Source of the DNA: Flavobacteriales bacterium
GTDB taxonomy: Bacteria > Bacteroidota > Bacteroidia > Flavobacteriales_E > Vicingaceae
Assembly (NCBI GenBank): GCA_905339165.1
Contig: CAJPFH010000014.1
Location: forward strand, 1 to 64,000
Direction of reading: 5' to 3'
Length of the DNA stretch: 64,000 nt
Below are positions 32,517 through 42,787 of this stretch, in pieces (the stretch's first letter is position 1; each line of letters opens with the position of its first letter). The notes below the pieces were generated by a model, which was not told the origin of the DNA, made no database searches, and worked only from the letters and a program-made list of their open reading frames with translations. Both the position numbers and the translations under genes were made by a program.

Positions 32517-33962
32517 TTAATTTTCAGAAATTTTAGTCATGAATTTTTCTAATATTTTTTTTACCTCATCGTGCGTGCAGGTGTAATTATTTACAATAAT
32601 GGCGAAGGCATAATCTTTTTTAGTATTGGTTTTAATGTATCCGGCATAACTTTTTATTCTTTCCATGGTGCCGCTTTTGGCCATTATTTTTCCTGCGGCA
32701 CTTGTTCCTTTAGCTATATTTTTAAGAGTTCCACTTTTTCCGGCAACAGGTAAAGAGTTTTGAAAACTCATAAATTCTTTGGTATTCCTGAAATATTTTA
32801 AAGTTTCGGCCAATTGTAAGCTGCTTATTGCATTAAATCGAGATAAACCACTACCGTCATAAATAAACATTCCTTCGGTGTTTATTCCTTTGCTTTTCCA
32901 GTATTCTATAAGAGCTGTGGCTCCGGAACCTTGGTCTCCGCTTTTGTATTTGGCAATACCAATCCAATATAAAAGATGTTCGGCATACAAATTCATGCTA
33001 ACCATATTGGTAATATTTATTATTTCGCTGAGACTTGGAGAAAAAGTTTTGGTTATATTTTTTCTGTCTTTTAGATTCGCTTTTTCATTTAACTTTCTTA
33101 GCGAAGTGGCTGAGCCGTTTACTTTAATTTCTTTGTTTCTTAATTCCATTTCCAGTTCGAATGCGGCTAAATAAGAGGGGTCAGGAATAGCTCCTTTTAC
33201 AATAAACGCTTCCTGATTTTTTGGAATAGCCCCTTTAATTTTCCTTTCATTGTCGTAGGGTGCTCCAAAAATGTAGGCAAAATCTTTATTTACGTTAGCC
33301 GATTTTACTTTATTGTCAATTTCTAATTCTGGTAGGTATGGGTAGAAGCAGGCAATACGGGTAGAATCTCTGTGTTCTCCTGTGTTAAATTCAATTTTAC
33401 AGGTATTGTCGTAAATACTTAAGCCCGAAGGAATGGCTCCGTAATATTGTCCAATATCGGCCCATGGCCAGGTTGCGGGTACATCGTAGCTAAACAAAGA
33501 GGCATCGGCAATAATGTTTCCGTTAATGTGGTGTATGCCGAAAGCGTAAATAGAATCGGCCCAGTTTGAAATAAAATTTTTATAGTGTTTCTCAAAAAAT
33601 GGAGAACCAAGGCAAGGGTCGCCCCCTCCCCGAATATAAATATTTCCGTGTAGTACGCAGTTGCTATCAATTTTTCCATCGTACTGAATGGTGGTTTCAA
33701 ATCTTTTTTTTGGACCTAATATTTCGGTGGCAGCGGCTGTGGTAAGTATTTTCATTACCGAAGCCGGAACCAGACTTGTGTTTTCATTATATTTTGCAAT
33801 TAGCGTGTTGGTTTCTACATCAATAATAGAAAACGAAACAGAGGCATTTGAGAATCCTTTTTCTGAGAACAGATTAATTAATTCTTTTTCGAGAATAGGG
33901 TTTTGAGAGAATAAGAAGTTTTTAACGCACAGAAAAATGAATAAAAGAATATAGTTCTTCAT
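32517..33962 (-). CDS. dacB: D-alanyl-D-alanine carboxypeptidase/endopeptidase, PBP4 family
   Basis: 481 residues with a signal peptide (NFLFSQ). The three penicillin-binding motifs are SVMK (68-71), SMN near 319, and KSGT (in GKSGTLKNI and again in AKSGTMERI). The 481-residue length with an inserted domain is typical of PBP4/DacB. It trims peptidoglycan by removing the terminal D-alanine and cutting crosslinks. It is 11 bases from the S9 peptidase and 1 base from the HD gene. It releases free D-alanine, the same amino acid the dlt operon uses. Confidence 0.93.
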   Translation of the reverse strand: MKNYILLFIFLCVKNFLFSQNPILEKELINLFSEKGFSNASVSFSIIDVETNTLIAKYNENTSLVPASVMKILTTAAATEILGPKKRFETTIQYDGKIDSNCVLHGNIYIRGGGDPCLGSPFFEKHYKNFISNWADSIYAFGIHHINGNIIADASLFSYDVPATWPWADIGQYYGAIPSGLSIYDNTCKIEFNTGEHRDSTRIACFYPYLPELEIDNKVKSANVNKDFAYIFGAPYDNERKIKGAIPKNQEAFIVKGAIPDPSYLAAFELEMELRNKEIKVNGSATSLRKLNEKANLKDRKNITKTFSPSLSEIINITNMVSMNLYAEHLLYWIGIAKYKSGDQGSGATALIEYWKSKGINTEGMFIYDGSGLSRFNAISSLQLAETLKYFRNTKEFMSFQNSLPVAGKSGTLKNIAKGTSAAGKIMAKSGTMERIKSYAGYIKTNTKKDYAFAIIVNNYTCTHDEVKKILEKFMTKISEN

Positions 33963-33973
33963 TTTTTTTAATC

Positions 33974-36889
33974 TTATTTCTTCTCTTGTGGTATTTTTAA
34001 TCCGTTATTTTTTCCTTTTTCCAAAGCGGGTATACCGTTTGTCATCCATTCGGGAGCCGGTTTATCCATAAGGTAGTGATCGAAAAATTGTTTCATTCTT
34101 ATGCTTAAATCTACTCTGTTGGGGTATTTTGTAAGGTTGTGTTCGTCTCCGTTATAATTTAGCATCCATACGGGTTTGTTTAATCTGCGAAGAGCTACAA
34201 AATACTCTATTCCCTGGTACCAAGGAACCGCTCCGTCATTATCATTTGCCATTATCAGCAGGGGCGTGTTTACTTTGTCGGCAAAAAACAGTGGAGAATT
34301 TTGAATATATAATTCGCGGGCTTCCCACAAATTTTTACCTATCCGGCTTTGACCGTGTTCGTACTGAGTCATTCTGCTGTTTCCACTTTCCCATCGTATT
34401 CCTCCGTAGGCACTAGTCATATTACTCACAGGCGCACCTGCCATGGCGGCTTTGTATATGTTTGTTTGAGTAATTAAATAGGCCGTTTGGTAGCCTCCCC
34501 AACTTTGCCCTTGTAAACCAATTTTATTTTTATCTACAAAATTGTCAGCCATCAGGTGTTGCGTGCCGCTTACAATATCATCGTAGGCACTTTTTCCGGG
34601 ATAACCAATTTGGTAGCTAATGTCGGGGACAAAAACAAGGTATCCGCTGCTAGTGTATTCACTAATTCCAATGGTAGAGTGGGAGGGGCGGGGCGAGTGA
34701 AACTGGTGTAAGTTATCGGAAAATTTTTCGTAGAAATAAACCAGCATGGGATATTTTTTATTGGGGTCGAAGTTTTCGGGTTTGTATAAAAGTCCTGTTT
34801 GTTCCTTGTTTTTAAAGTTTTTCCATTTAATTAATTCTACACTTCCCCATAAATACTCTTTTTGTTGAGGGTTGGCATTTGAAATTTTTTGTTGAATATT
34901 AAAATCGTTCAGACTGGTTAGTATAATATCGGGGTATTGAGTAAAGGACATAGGTCTAATAGCAACCGTATTGTTGTGTTCGGCTTTTACTATACCAAGT
35001 GTATTGATGTTGCATTTGCAATCGTATGTTTTTTCAAAGAAATCTTTTTTTGCAATAGAGGTTAGAAAAATAGAGGCCTCTTTTGTTTGTTCATTTAATC
35101 CTGTAATAACAAGGGTATCGTTAAGATTTATCCAGTCCATCTTTGTGTTGGTTTTCTGAAAGCGAAAGAATATTTTATTTTTGGCTCCCACATGTTGTGT
35201 TAAGGAATACGGTTTTTCTTTACCGGAAGGGTCTACTACCCAAATATCATATTTATCGTACAATAAAATATTTTTGTCATTTTCTGTCCATATGGCCATG
35301 CCGTAGGGGAATGGCGGAGTTGGAACATCAATATCATCTCGATGAAATGAGGTTTTTATACCACAGGTAATACAGGAGTCTTTTAAATCATTGGTTCTAA
35401 CTACATGCCAGTTGTTATTGAGGGTATTAAACCAAAGGATATACTTTCCAACATTTGAAATACCTATAATAGGAGATTTATTTTCTAAAGCCATTGTGGC
35501 TTTCCCTGTATTTACATCTACTAAATATGCATCGCGTTGGCCAATGGCATTCCATGAGTATTCTCTTTTATAACGGTTGTTGTCGTATCCTATTCCAAAC
35601 AGCCCTTCTCCTTTATTGGAAATATATACGTTTCGCATGGTTTGGTTTTCTAGTTGCACGATTCTGTTTTCTTTTATATGAAAACAGGCTTTATAGCCTT
35701 TTTTTCGGTCTTCTTCCAGTTTTTTTAATTGTTGAGTTTGTAATTCTTGGTCTTGCCAGTTCCAAACATCTACTTTTGTTTTTTCGTCATCGGGTAGGGT
35801 GTCTTTTTTTTCTTTGGGCAATAAAGGCGAGGTTTCAAAAAACAGGCGGTTTCCCGATTCGGAGAAACTGAGTTTGCCGAATTCACTTATTCCCCATTTT
35901 TCCGGAATTTCGGTAGAGAGGGAGTCGGCTACTTTTTTGATTTCATTCTTTTTTAAATCGGAATAGTATAAACTAAAGTATTTCACATTTCCTGTATCGG
36001 CCGAAAATATAAAGGCTGCATGGTTTCCGGATTTATCGGTAGCAATGGTTTTCGCTATTCCTTTTTCAGAAAAAAGAAGAGTGTTTTTTTCAGAAGCGGT
36101 ATTGAACCAGTATACGTGGCAGGAGTCGGTTGTATCGGTTGTAAGTTTAATGTAGGCTACCGTTTTACCGTTATCGGAAAGGGTGTATTCCGAAACTTGA
36201 GAAAAGGTAAATGTTTTTTCTGCAACAGGGTTTGTAATGAAAATATCAGAAACCTCTTTCGGCTTGCCTTTGGGTTTGGTTGGAGTAGATGCGTTGTTTT
36301 TAACAGGTTCTGGAGGTGTATTTTTTTTGCTTTTTCTACAGGAGCATTTTTCTTTTTTCTTTTTATCTGTACTTTTTTCTTCGGGTTTAGGTTTGGGGGC
36401 TACGCTAAGTGGTTTTTCTTTTATTTTTTCTTTTTGCCAAACAAACCATGAGGAAGAATCGGCAGGCACTTTAAAGCTTTTTATGTTTTCCTTTTTTATG
36501 AGTTGGTTTTTTCCGAGTAGAAAAATCCCTAAGGTATCTTTAGGAAAATCTTCCTGTTTTTTCTTGTCTATTTTTAATTTTCGGATGGTATCTAAGGGGG
36601 CTTTAATTTTAAAAATAATATATTCTGCGTTGGGCGAAAACTGTGCGGAATACCCTCTGTTTAAAGTGTCGTAACGATTTAGTGTAGCATTATAAATAAA
36701 GAGATTTCCATCGCCTTTGTTGGGGTTTACTTCGAACGAGGTCCAGTTGCCCAATGGAGAAATAATAAGGTTGTTTATTGCATTCCATGAATCGTACACA
36801 TGGTGGTCTATTTCTTTTTTACTGGTGTTTTGAGAGTAACACGTAAAAAAAAGAGAGCAAGCACAAAGTAAAAACAGAGTTCGCATCAT
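33974..36889 (-). CDS. S9-family prolyl oligopeptidase with Lys/Pro-rich insert
   Basis: 971 residues from ATG 36887-36889, where a TAATG overlap with the upstream gene and a signal peptide (LFLLCACSLFFTCYSQ) begin. A second ATG follows directly. The beta-propeller comes first and the alpha/beta-hydrolase domain last, with GQSWGGYQTAYL carrying the nucleophile Ser, an Asp in DNDGAVPW and a His in GDEHNL. About residues 170-215 are low-complexity Lys/Pro-rich with a CSC pair. The family cleaves short proline-containing peptides, here presumably in the periplasm. Confidence 0.9.
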   Translation of the reverse strand: MMRTLFLLCACSLFFTCYSQNTSKKEIDHHVYDSWNAINNLIISPLGNWTSFEVNPNKGDGNLFIYNATLNRYDTLNRGYSAQFSPNAEYIIFKIKAPLDTIRKLKIDKKKQEDFPKDTLGIFLLGKNQLIKKENIKSFKVPADSSSWFVWQKEKIKEKPLSVAPKPKPEEKSTDKKKKEKCSCRKSKKNTPPEPVKNNASTPTKPKGKPKEVSDIFITNPVAEKTFTFSQVSEYTLSDNGKTVAYIKLTTDTTDSCHVYWFNTASEKNTLLFSEKGIAKTIATDKSGNHAAFIFSADTGNVKYFSLYYSDLKKNEIKKVADSLSTEIPEKWGISEFGKLSFSESGNRLFFETSPLLPKEKKDTLPDDEKTKVDVWNWQDQELQTQQLKKLEEDRKKGYKACFHIKENRIVQLENQTMRNVYISNKGEGLFGIGYDNNRYKREYSWNAIGQRDAYLVDVNTGKATMALENKSPIIGISNVGKYILWFNTLNNNWHVVRTNDLKDSCITCGIKTSFHRDDIDVPTPPFPYGMAIWTENDKNILLYDKYDIWVVDPSGKEKPYSLTQHVGAKNKIFFRFQKTNTKMDWINLNDTLVITGLNEQTKEASIFLTSIAKKDFFEKTYDCKCNINTLGIVKAEHNNTVAIRPMSFTQYPDIILTSLNDFNIQQKISNANPQQKEYLWGSVELIKWKNFKNKEQTGLLYKPENFDPNKKYPMLVYFYEKFSDNLHQFHSPRPSHSTIGISEYTSSGYLVFVPDISYQIGYPGKSAYDDIVSGTQHLMADNFVDKNKIGLQGQSWGGYQTAYLITQTNIYKAAMAGAPVSNMTSAYGGIRWESGNSRMTQYEHGQSRIGKNLWEARELYIQNSPLFFADKVNTPLLIMANDNDGAVPWYQGIEYFVALRRLNKPVWMLNYNGDEHNLTKYPNRVDLSIRMKQFFDHYLMDKPAPEWMTNGIPALEKGKNNGLKIPQEKK

Positions 36890-38100
36890 TACACTTTTTT
36901 TATCATTTTTAAAGTAAAATATCCCATAATTAATATCAATATTACAAGAACAATCCACAGCCAAAGTTTGTTAGTAATAAGTGAATCTTTGCGTGAAATA
37001 ATCACTATATTTTCATTTTTAAGGATTGCAAATTGAAGCGAATCTGGAATAGATGAAGAGAAATTGGCAATATCGTAGTTGGGTTTGTGAATAGTTGGGT
37101 TGCCATAAAAAAGAGTGTATTGATTTTTAGTGCTAAGTTGTGATACGAGAACAACACTCGGTTTTTTAATTAATACGCTTTCTATTTTTAGCGGAGGGTT
37201 ATCCAATTCTTCTACCACCCATTTTACCGATTTTGTTATAAGTGGAGAAAACGGGATATAATTTGAGTGAAGAGAGGATAATTGAATACTTGTAACAAAT
37301 TCCCAGTTTGCTTTATTTCCGTTTTTTGTTCTTACAGAATCTTTTAAGATGTACAATTTTGCATTTCGGAGGTAGTCGCCTGTATAATTAATTTTGGGTT
37401 CAATTGCCGAAAGGGCAGTAGGTATATTTAACTCTATGTAGTGCGTACTTGTTTTGTTTTTTTTGTTGTATTGCGAGTTTGGAGTGAGCGTTAAAATTTG
37501 ATGTTTTCCTTCTTTTTTTTCTTTTATTTTTAAAGTGGTTTTATATAAATCTATTTCTTTGGCTTCTTTAAGAAATACTTTAAAATATCTGAAATTACAG
37601 GGAGAGAAATAGAGAGCATTGGAGCGGAATTCATTTTGGTCTATTTTAATATCTACTATTCTAAAGTCATCTCCAATGGTAAGCCAGTTTTTTAGGTCGT
37701 TGCTGCCTTCTAATTTTACTTTGTAGTCAAAGTTTTTATTGCGTAAAAAAATGTTAAGGTAGTTGGTAACCTTATTCTCTTTTTGGTCTATTAAATACTC
37801 GAAACCGTTCGAGGTATACCCTTTATTTAGTATCTCGGAATACACCATATTTTCTATCCACTTTTCGTTTCCGAATTGTAAAAGGAAAGGAGTTTCAACA
37901 GTATCAGTAGGGGTTGTTTGGAATAATCGTAATCCATGTAGATTGCTGTACATTGTTGAAACGATTGAATCGTTCAACTCTATGGCGTTCCAACCTTCTG
38001 TGGCCGGAATTACTTCCCGGTAATAGTTAAAATTTTGTTGTGCAAAGAGGCTGCAATGTGCAATAAATGCTAAGAATATAAGAATCTTATTTATTTTCAT
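36889..38100 (-). CDS. DUF3999-family membrane protein
   Basis: 403 residues. A signal peptide (IAHCSLFAQ) is followed by a long beta-rich extracytoplasmic domain and a single C-terminal transmembrane helix (LWLWIVLVILILIMGYF). The family DUF3999 commonly stands next to DUF2339, as here: its ATG overlaps the DUF2339 stop by 14 bases. No enzymatic motif is visible. The function is unknown, but the two probably form a membrane complex. Its stop overlaps the S9 peptidase start by 1 base. Confidence 0.82.
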   Translation of the reverse strand: MKINKILIFLAFIAHCSLFAQQNFNYYREVIPATEGWNAIELNDSIVSTMYSNLHGLRLFQTTPTDTVETPFLLQFGNEKWIENMVYSEILNKGYTSNGFEYLIDQKENKVTNYLNIFLRNKNFDYKVKLEGSNDLKNWLTIGDDFRIVDIKIDQNEFRSNALYFSPCNFRYFKVFLKEAKEIDLYKTTLKIKEKKEGKHQILTLTPNSQYNKKNKTSTHYIELNIPTALSAIEPKINYTGDYLRNAKLYILKDSVRTKNGNKANWEFVTSIQLSSLHSNYIPFSPLITKSVKWVVEELDNPPLKIESVLIKKPSVVLVSQLSTKNQYTLFYGNPTIHKPNYDIANFSSSIPDSLQFAILKNENIVIISRKDSLITNKLWLWIVLVILILIMGYFTLKMIKKV

Positions 38101-40390
38101 CGTTATTGATTTTCTTGTTTAGTTTCTGATAAAGGAATGAGGTTAAGAGCAATAATACTCCTAAGGAAATAAACACAATGGTTTTACCTATGGTTGATGA
38201 AACCTGAATATCGCTTATTAATATTTTACACAGTGATGCAAAAAACAGTATAAAACCGGCTATGCGGTTTACTTTTATGTTTTGTTTTAGACCGTATACC
38301 ACCAGCAGCAGAGCGTAAATGCCCCATAAAATGCTGATGGTTAAAGGATAGGTTCCGGTAGTAAGTTTCATAATGGTTTTTAATTCACTGCTTAAAAGAG
38401 TTAAAACAACAAAGTGGGTAAATAACAAAAAATAATATTTATACTTCTCTGAAAATTCTGGAAAAGCAATACTTCTGTTTTTATATTTTACAAACAATAA
38501 CCCTGATATTCCTAATAAAGAAATATAACGAACCAATAGCAAATAGATATTTCTAAAATGAGCAGATTCCGCATTTAAATATTCTCTGAGCAGTGATGAT
38601 AAGTTAAAAAGATGATCGGTAATAAACGAGAGAGCATAAATCATCATCAGGCTCCATAGCACAATGGCATTGATTTTCTGATTATAAAATCTAACATTTA
38701 TAAGGCCAGAAATCAGCAAATAAAATCCGGTAAATGTGTAAATCCATGCTTCGCCTATTTTTCTGTAAGTGTAATCGTATTCGGTATATCCGTTTATTTC
38801 GTAAGCAGAATGAATGAATTGGAGTTTCCAGTATAAATCAATTTCGTAATAAATTGAATAATAAAACAAAAGAAAAAAGAGCGAAGAAAAAATATAGTTT
38901 AATACATTTTGCAGTGGTTTTATTCTATCAGCTATTTCTGTTTTATTTTGATGGTTTAGTTTCCACAATAAGAACCACGTTCCGCAAATAATAAGTGACG
39001 ATAGAAACTGTATATTAAAAAAAGCATGGGGAGTGTCATTCTCAACATCAAGCACGTTTCCGTAGTATGAGTAATACTGATACGAGTCGTAAAAGGTAAT
39101 CCAATCATAGGCTAGTCCAATTAATCCGGTAAAGGCAAGAATGTAAGAGAGTATTTCATAGTAAAATACTTTTTGTGAGCGACCAATGTAAAATAAAATC
39201 ACTGCTTCGCACATCCACGCAATAGTTACCCATGGCCCGTTTAGTTGAACAGGGAATGTAATGGTTAAAAACATAAGCACCATTGCGGCTGTGAGATAAA
39301 ATAATTTTTTGTCGGCCAAGTTTTTCTTAAAAATATATGCTGTTACCCCAAAGTGCAATAATGCATTGGCTAAACAAAAGGCACCATCCCATTGGCCGTC
39401 AAATTTACTACTTAAGGCGGCCACCATTATTCCGAAGTAGAAAAATGAATTCATAAGAATGACCAGTGTATCCCAAATCGAAAATTTTTCATCTCTCTTA
39501 ACTTTATAAGCCAAAACGGCAGTATAAAATAGAAGAAAAAACAGGGTGCCAAAAACAGAGAGGAGGGATAGGTGAATATCACTCTTGTAGCTGGCAACGT
39601 ACCATGTGCACACAATAATCCATGTTAAAAATGAAGAAGTAAGATTAAGGAGTCTCCAATTTCTCAAAAATGCTAAAACCAAAATACCTATGTTGGTAAT
39701 GGTCATATAACTGAAAAGAACAAGCACTTTTCCGGAACCATCGCTAAGCAAAAACGGAACCGCATATGCTCCTACCAACGCTAAATGGGCAATAATCTGA
39801 ATATTGTACCTAATGGAAGCAAACACCGTAAAAACGGTAAATAATACCATTAAAATAAAAGCCAGCAACTGAGGAAGTAAATCGTAAAAGCTATAAGCTG
39901 CAAAGGTTATAAAATAGAATGAAGCCATAGCCCCGCTTAATAAAACCGCACTGAAGTAGGTGTATTTGTTCTTTAGTTTTAAAGCCGTTATGGTAATTGC
40001 TAATCCGGCAATATAGCCCAATATAATACGGGTAAGAGGATTAATTAATTCATTATCGATGGCGTATTTTACACCAATACCTATGCCTATTACAGTTACT
40101 GCAATTCCAACAATACTCAGCAAATTTTTACCAATAAAATTCTCTAACTGAAAGGTGTTTTGTTTTTTCGGTTTAGGGGCAGAAGGGGGTGTGGGGGTAG
40201 GCAAAGGAACCGGTTGAATTGGCTTTTCATCTTGCTTTTTCGAATAAACTGGAACGGTTGTATTTTCTGTTGCAGCCATTTTGCCTCTCAACTCTTCTTT
40301 TATAAGATAGAGCTCTTTCTGCAAAGCATCTATTTTGCTTTCTACAGCTTTTATTTTATGCTCAATATTATTTGGTTCGGTTGCACTCAT
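38087..40390 (-). CDS. DUF2339-family polytopic membrane protein
   Basis: 767 residues from ATG 40388-40390 (MSATEPNNIEHKIKAVESK); the upstream frame adds 17 residues that look like leader read-through. A coiled coil (about 8-38) and a Pro-rich linker (PVPLPTPTPPSAPKPK) come first, and then more than 20 hydrophobic segments starting with NLLSIVGIAVTVIGIGIGVK. This is the DUF2339 layout, of unknown function. Its last residues overlap the DUF3999 gene start. Confidence 0.85.
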   Translation of the reverse strand: MSATEPNNIEHKIKAVESKIDALQKELYLIKEELRGKMAATENTTVPVYSKKQDEKPIQPVPLPTPTPPSAPKPKKQNTFQLENFIGKNLLSIVGIAVTVIGIGIGVKYAIDNELINPLTRIILGYIAGLAITITALKLKNKYTYFSAVLLSGAMASFYFITFAAYSFYDLLPQLLAFILMVLFTVFTVFASIRYNIQIIAHLALVGAYAVPFLLSDGSGKVLVLFSYMTITNIGILVLAFLRNWRLLNLTSSFLTWIIVCTWYVASYKSDIHLSLLSVFGTLFFLLFYTAVLAYKVKRDEKFSIWDTLVILMNSFFYFGIMVAALSSKFDGQWDGAFCLANALLHFGVTAYIFKKNLADKKLFYLTAAMVLMFLTITFPVQLNGPWVTIAWMCEAVILFYIGRSQKVFYYEILSYILAFTGLIGLAYDWITFYDSYQYYSYYGNVLDVENDTPHAFFNIQFLSSLIICGTWFLLWKLNHQNKTEIADRIKPLQNVLNYIFSSLFFLLFYYSIYYEIDLYWKLQFIHSAYEINGYTEYDYTYRKIGEAWIYTFTGFYLLISGLINVRFYNQKINAIVLWSLMMIYALSFITDHLFNLSSLLREYLNAESAHFRNIYLLLVRYISLLGISGLLFVKYKNRSIAFPEFSEKYKYYFLLFTHFVVLTLLSSELKTIMKLTTGTYPLTISILWGIYALLLVVYGLKQNIKVNRIAGFILFFASLCKILISDIQVSSTIGKTIVFISLGVLLLLTSFLYQKLNKKINNDENK

Positions 40391-40501
40391 ACATTTAAAA
40401 TTAAAGCATGAAGATACAACAAAATAACAATACCCAACCATTTTAGATTTAAAATTAAACCCACTTGTTTTAAAAAATCTTCACCATAAAGGTCAAACCG
40501 C

Positions 40502-40509
40502 TATATTTG
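40502..40509 (+). promoter_or_regulatory. Probable -7 element for the biotin operon
   Basis: TATATTTG fully matches TAnnTTTG, 22 bases upstream of the bioB ATG. A TTG lies 24 bases further upstream, more than the usual 19-21. No BirA-type operator was recognised. Confidence 0.45.
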
Positions 40510-40531
40510 TAAATCTAAAAAAGAATGCAGC

Positions 40532-41635
40532 ATGACTGAAAAAAAAATAAGTTATACAAAAGAAATCATTCAGGAAGTATATAATCGCCCGCTTATGCAA
40601 CTTTTACTGGAAGCATCTGCCATACATCAAAAAAATCATAATCCGTTGGAAGTGCAGGTTAGTACTTTGGTTTCTATAAAAACCGGAGGCTGTTCCGAAG
40701 ATTGTGGCTACTGTTCTCAGGCAGCACGTTATCATACCGATATCGAAAAAAACGACTTACTCGATGTAGAAGAGGTAAAAAAGGCAGCCATAGAGGCCCA
40801 ATCATCGGGTTCTTCGCGTTTGTGCATGGGTGCGGCCTGGAGAAATGTAAAAGATAATGAAGAGTTCGACAGGGTGTTGGAAATGGTTCGAAGTGTAAAC
40901 GAATTAGGAATGGAAGTGTGCTGCACACTTGGCATGATTACCGAAAATCAGGCAAGGAGATTAAAAGATGCAGGTCTCTATGCATACAATCACAACATTG
41001 ATACTTCCGAAGAACACTACAAAGAAGTAATATCTACCCGCAGCTATGATGACAGGCTGAATACCATAGAAAATGCCCGTAAAGCAGGTATTTCCGTTTG
41101 TTCCGGTGGAATTATCGGAATGGGAGAATCTGAAGAAGATAGAGTAGGAATGTTATACACACTAGCTAATTTAACACCACAACCTGAATCGGTACCCATT
41201 AATGCCTTGGTTCCGGTGCCAGGTACACCATTAGAAGATGCCCCTATGGCTTTGGTGTGGGATATGGTGCGCACCATTGCCACTGCAAGAATAATTATGC
41301 CAAAATCGCAAATACGATTATCGGCCGGCCGAAAAGAAATGAGCCTTGAGGGACAAGCATTGTGTTTTATTGCCGGAGCTAATTCTATCTTTTCGGGCGA
41401 AAAATTGCTTACTACCGCCAATGCCGATGCCAATACCGATGCTACACTTTTTAAAATCTTAGGATTAAAATCAAAAGAACCTTTTGTTGATGGAGAGAAA
41501 CCTACTGTGAATGAAAACTACAAGATAAAGCCCGAAACTCAGGATAAAATAAAATGGAGCCGACCCGGGCATTTCATAGAAAAAAATATACTTGCAAAAG
41601 AAAAAGCAAACAAACAGAAAAACGAAATAAAATAA
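40532..41635 (+). CDS. bioB: Biotin synthase
   Basis: 367 residues, a radical-SAM enzyme. Cys54, Cys58 and Cys61 (CSEDCGYC) hold the 4Fe-4S cluster; GSSRLCMGAAWR and the CCTLGM strand follow, as does SAGRKEM with the arginine that binds the 2Fe-2S cluster. It inserts sulphur into dethiobiotin. The Lys-rich C-terminal tail beyond about 330 is an extension without known role. First gene of bioB-bioF-bioD-bioA. Confidence 0.97.
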   Translation: MTEKKISYTKEIIQEVYNRPLMQLLLEASAIHQKNHNPLEVQVSTLVSIKTGGCSEDCGYCSQAARYHTDIEKNDLLDVEEVKKAAIEAQSSGSSRLCMGAAWRNVKDNEEFDRVLEMVRSVNELGMEVCCTLGMITENQARRLKDAGLYAYNHNIDTSEEHYKEVISTRSYDDRLNTIENARKAGISVCSGGIIGMGESEEDRVGMLYTLANLTPQPESVPINALVPVPGTPLEDAPMALVWDMVRTIATARIIMPKSQIRLSAGRKEMSLEGQALCFIAGANSIFSGEKLLTTANADANTDATLFKILGLKSKEPFVDGEKPTVNENYKIKPETQDKIKWSRPGHFIEKNILAKEKANKQKNEIK

Positions 41636-41644
41636 TTTTCCTTT

Positions 41645-42787
41645 TTGAATACTCTTGATGAATATATACGAGCAGCTATTCAAGAAAGAAAGCTTCAAAA
41701 CACCTATAGGAGCCTTTCCGTTAATCCTCTTTTAACTGATTTTGCTTCTAATGATTATTTGGGATTTACCCGAAATAAATCCATTCATTCTTTCGAGCAC
41801 GAATCACCAGTGCAATCAATAGGGGGGGGCGGTTCACGACTTATAACAGGAAATACTTTCGAGTACGAAGAATTGGAAAAAAAAATAGCCCGTTTTCATA
41901 AAGCAGAAGCGTCTCTTATTTTTAATACAGGCTATATGGCTAACGTGGGTTTGTTGCAAGCAATTGCTCAGAGAGGCGATACCATTGTGTATGATGAATT
42001 ATGCCATGCCTCAATCCGAGATGGAATAAGGCTTTCTTTTGCTAATGCCTTTGCGTTTGCCCACAACAACCTAAAAGGGTTAGAAAAAAAACTAAAAGTT
42101 GCTAAAGGAAAAATAAGCGTAGTAACCGAATCGGTTTACAGCATGGATGGCGATGTGGCTCCTCTCTTAGAAATAGTAAAGTTGTGCGAAAAATTCAGGG
42201 CTTCATTAATAGTTGATGAAGCTCATGCCACAGGTATTTACGGAAAAAATGGAGAGGGTTTGGTGGTGGAATTAGGGATTGAACAAAAGGTTTTTGCTAG
42301 AGTAGTTACTTTTGGGAAAGCCTTAGGTTGCCACGGGGCAACTGTTTTAGGAAGTCAACACCTGATAGGTTTTCTGGTTAATTTCTCTCGTCCTTTTATT
42401 TATACAACCGCCTTACCTCATACATCAATAATAGCCATTGATAGAGCCTATTCAGAACTGATGGCAAGCAAAAATAAAATAAACGAACTACATCAAAAAA
42501 TACATTATTTTAAATCGCTTACCCAAAACATATCTGAAAAAATTATTCCTTCTACCAGTCCTATTCAGGCACTGATTATAGGCCACATCGAAAAAACAAA
42601 ACAAATAGCAAAACGAATAAGAGAACAAGGCTTTCTGGTAAAAGAAATTCTAAGCCCTACGGTACCCAAAGGCTCTGAACGTATTAGGATTTGTATTCAT
42701 GTATTTAATACTGAAAATGAAATATTGGAGCTAGCAAACATTCTGAATAATGAATTAACTCTATCAGAAATAGTTGTCCATGCGTAA
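41645..42787 (+). CDS. bioF: 8-amino-7-oxononanoate synthase
   Basis: 380 residues, PLP-dependent alpha-oxoamine synthase. Motifs: FASNDYLGF, GGGGSRLITGNTFEYEELE, SVYSMDGDVAP, DEAHATGIYG, and TFGKALGCHG with the PLP lysine. It condenses pimeloyl-thioester with alanine. The start appears to be TTG (41645), because the only nearby ATG is out of frame; a TTG start is unusual here and may reduce expression. Confidence 0.95.
   Translation: MNTLDEYIRAAIQERKLQNTYRSLSVNPLLTDFASNDYLGFTRNKSIHSFEHESPVQSIGGGGSRLITGNTFEYEELEKKIARFHKAEASLIFNTGYMANVGLLQAIAQRGDTIVYDELCHASIRDGIRLSFANAFAFAHNNLKGLEKKLKVAKGKISVVTESVYSMDGDVAPLLEIVKLCEKFRASLIVDEAHATGIYGKNGEGLVVELGIEQKVFARVVTFGKALGCHGATVLGSQHLIGFLVNFSRPFIYTTALPHTSIIAIDRAYSELMASKNKINELHQKIHYFKSLTQNISEKIIPSTSPIQALIIGHIEKTKQIAKRIREQGFLVKEILSPTVPKGSERIRICIHVFNTENEILELANILNNELTLSEIVVHA

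Noticed and set aside
36020-36674. Two antisense frames of about 145 codons opposite the S9 peptidase
   Set aside because: They arise from Lys/Pro-rich codons on the coding strand read backwards as Phe/Gly-rich nonsense.
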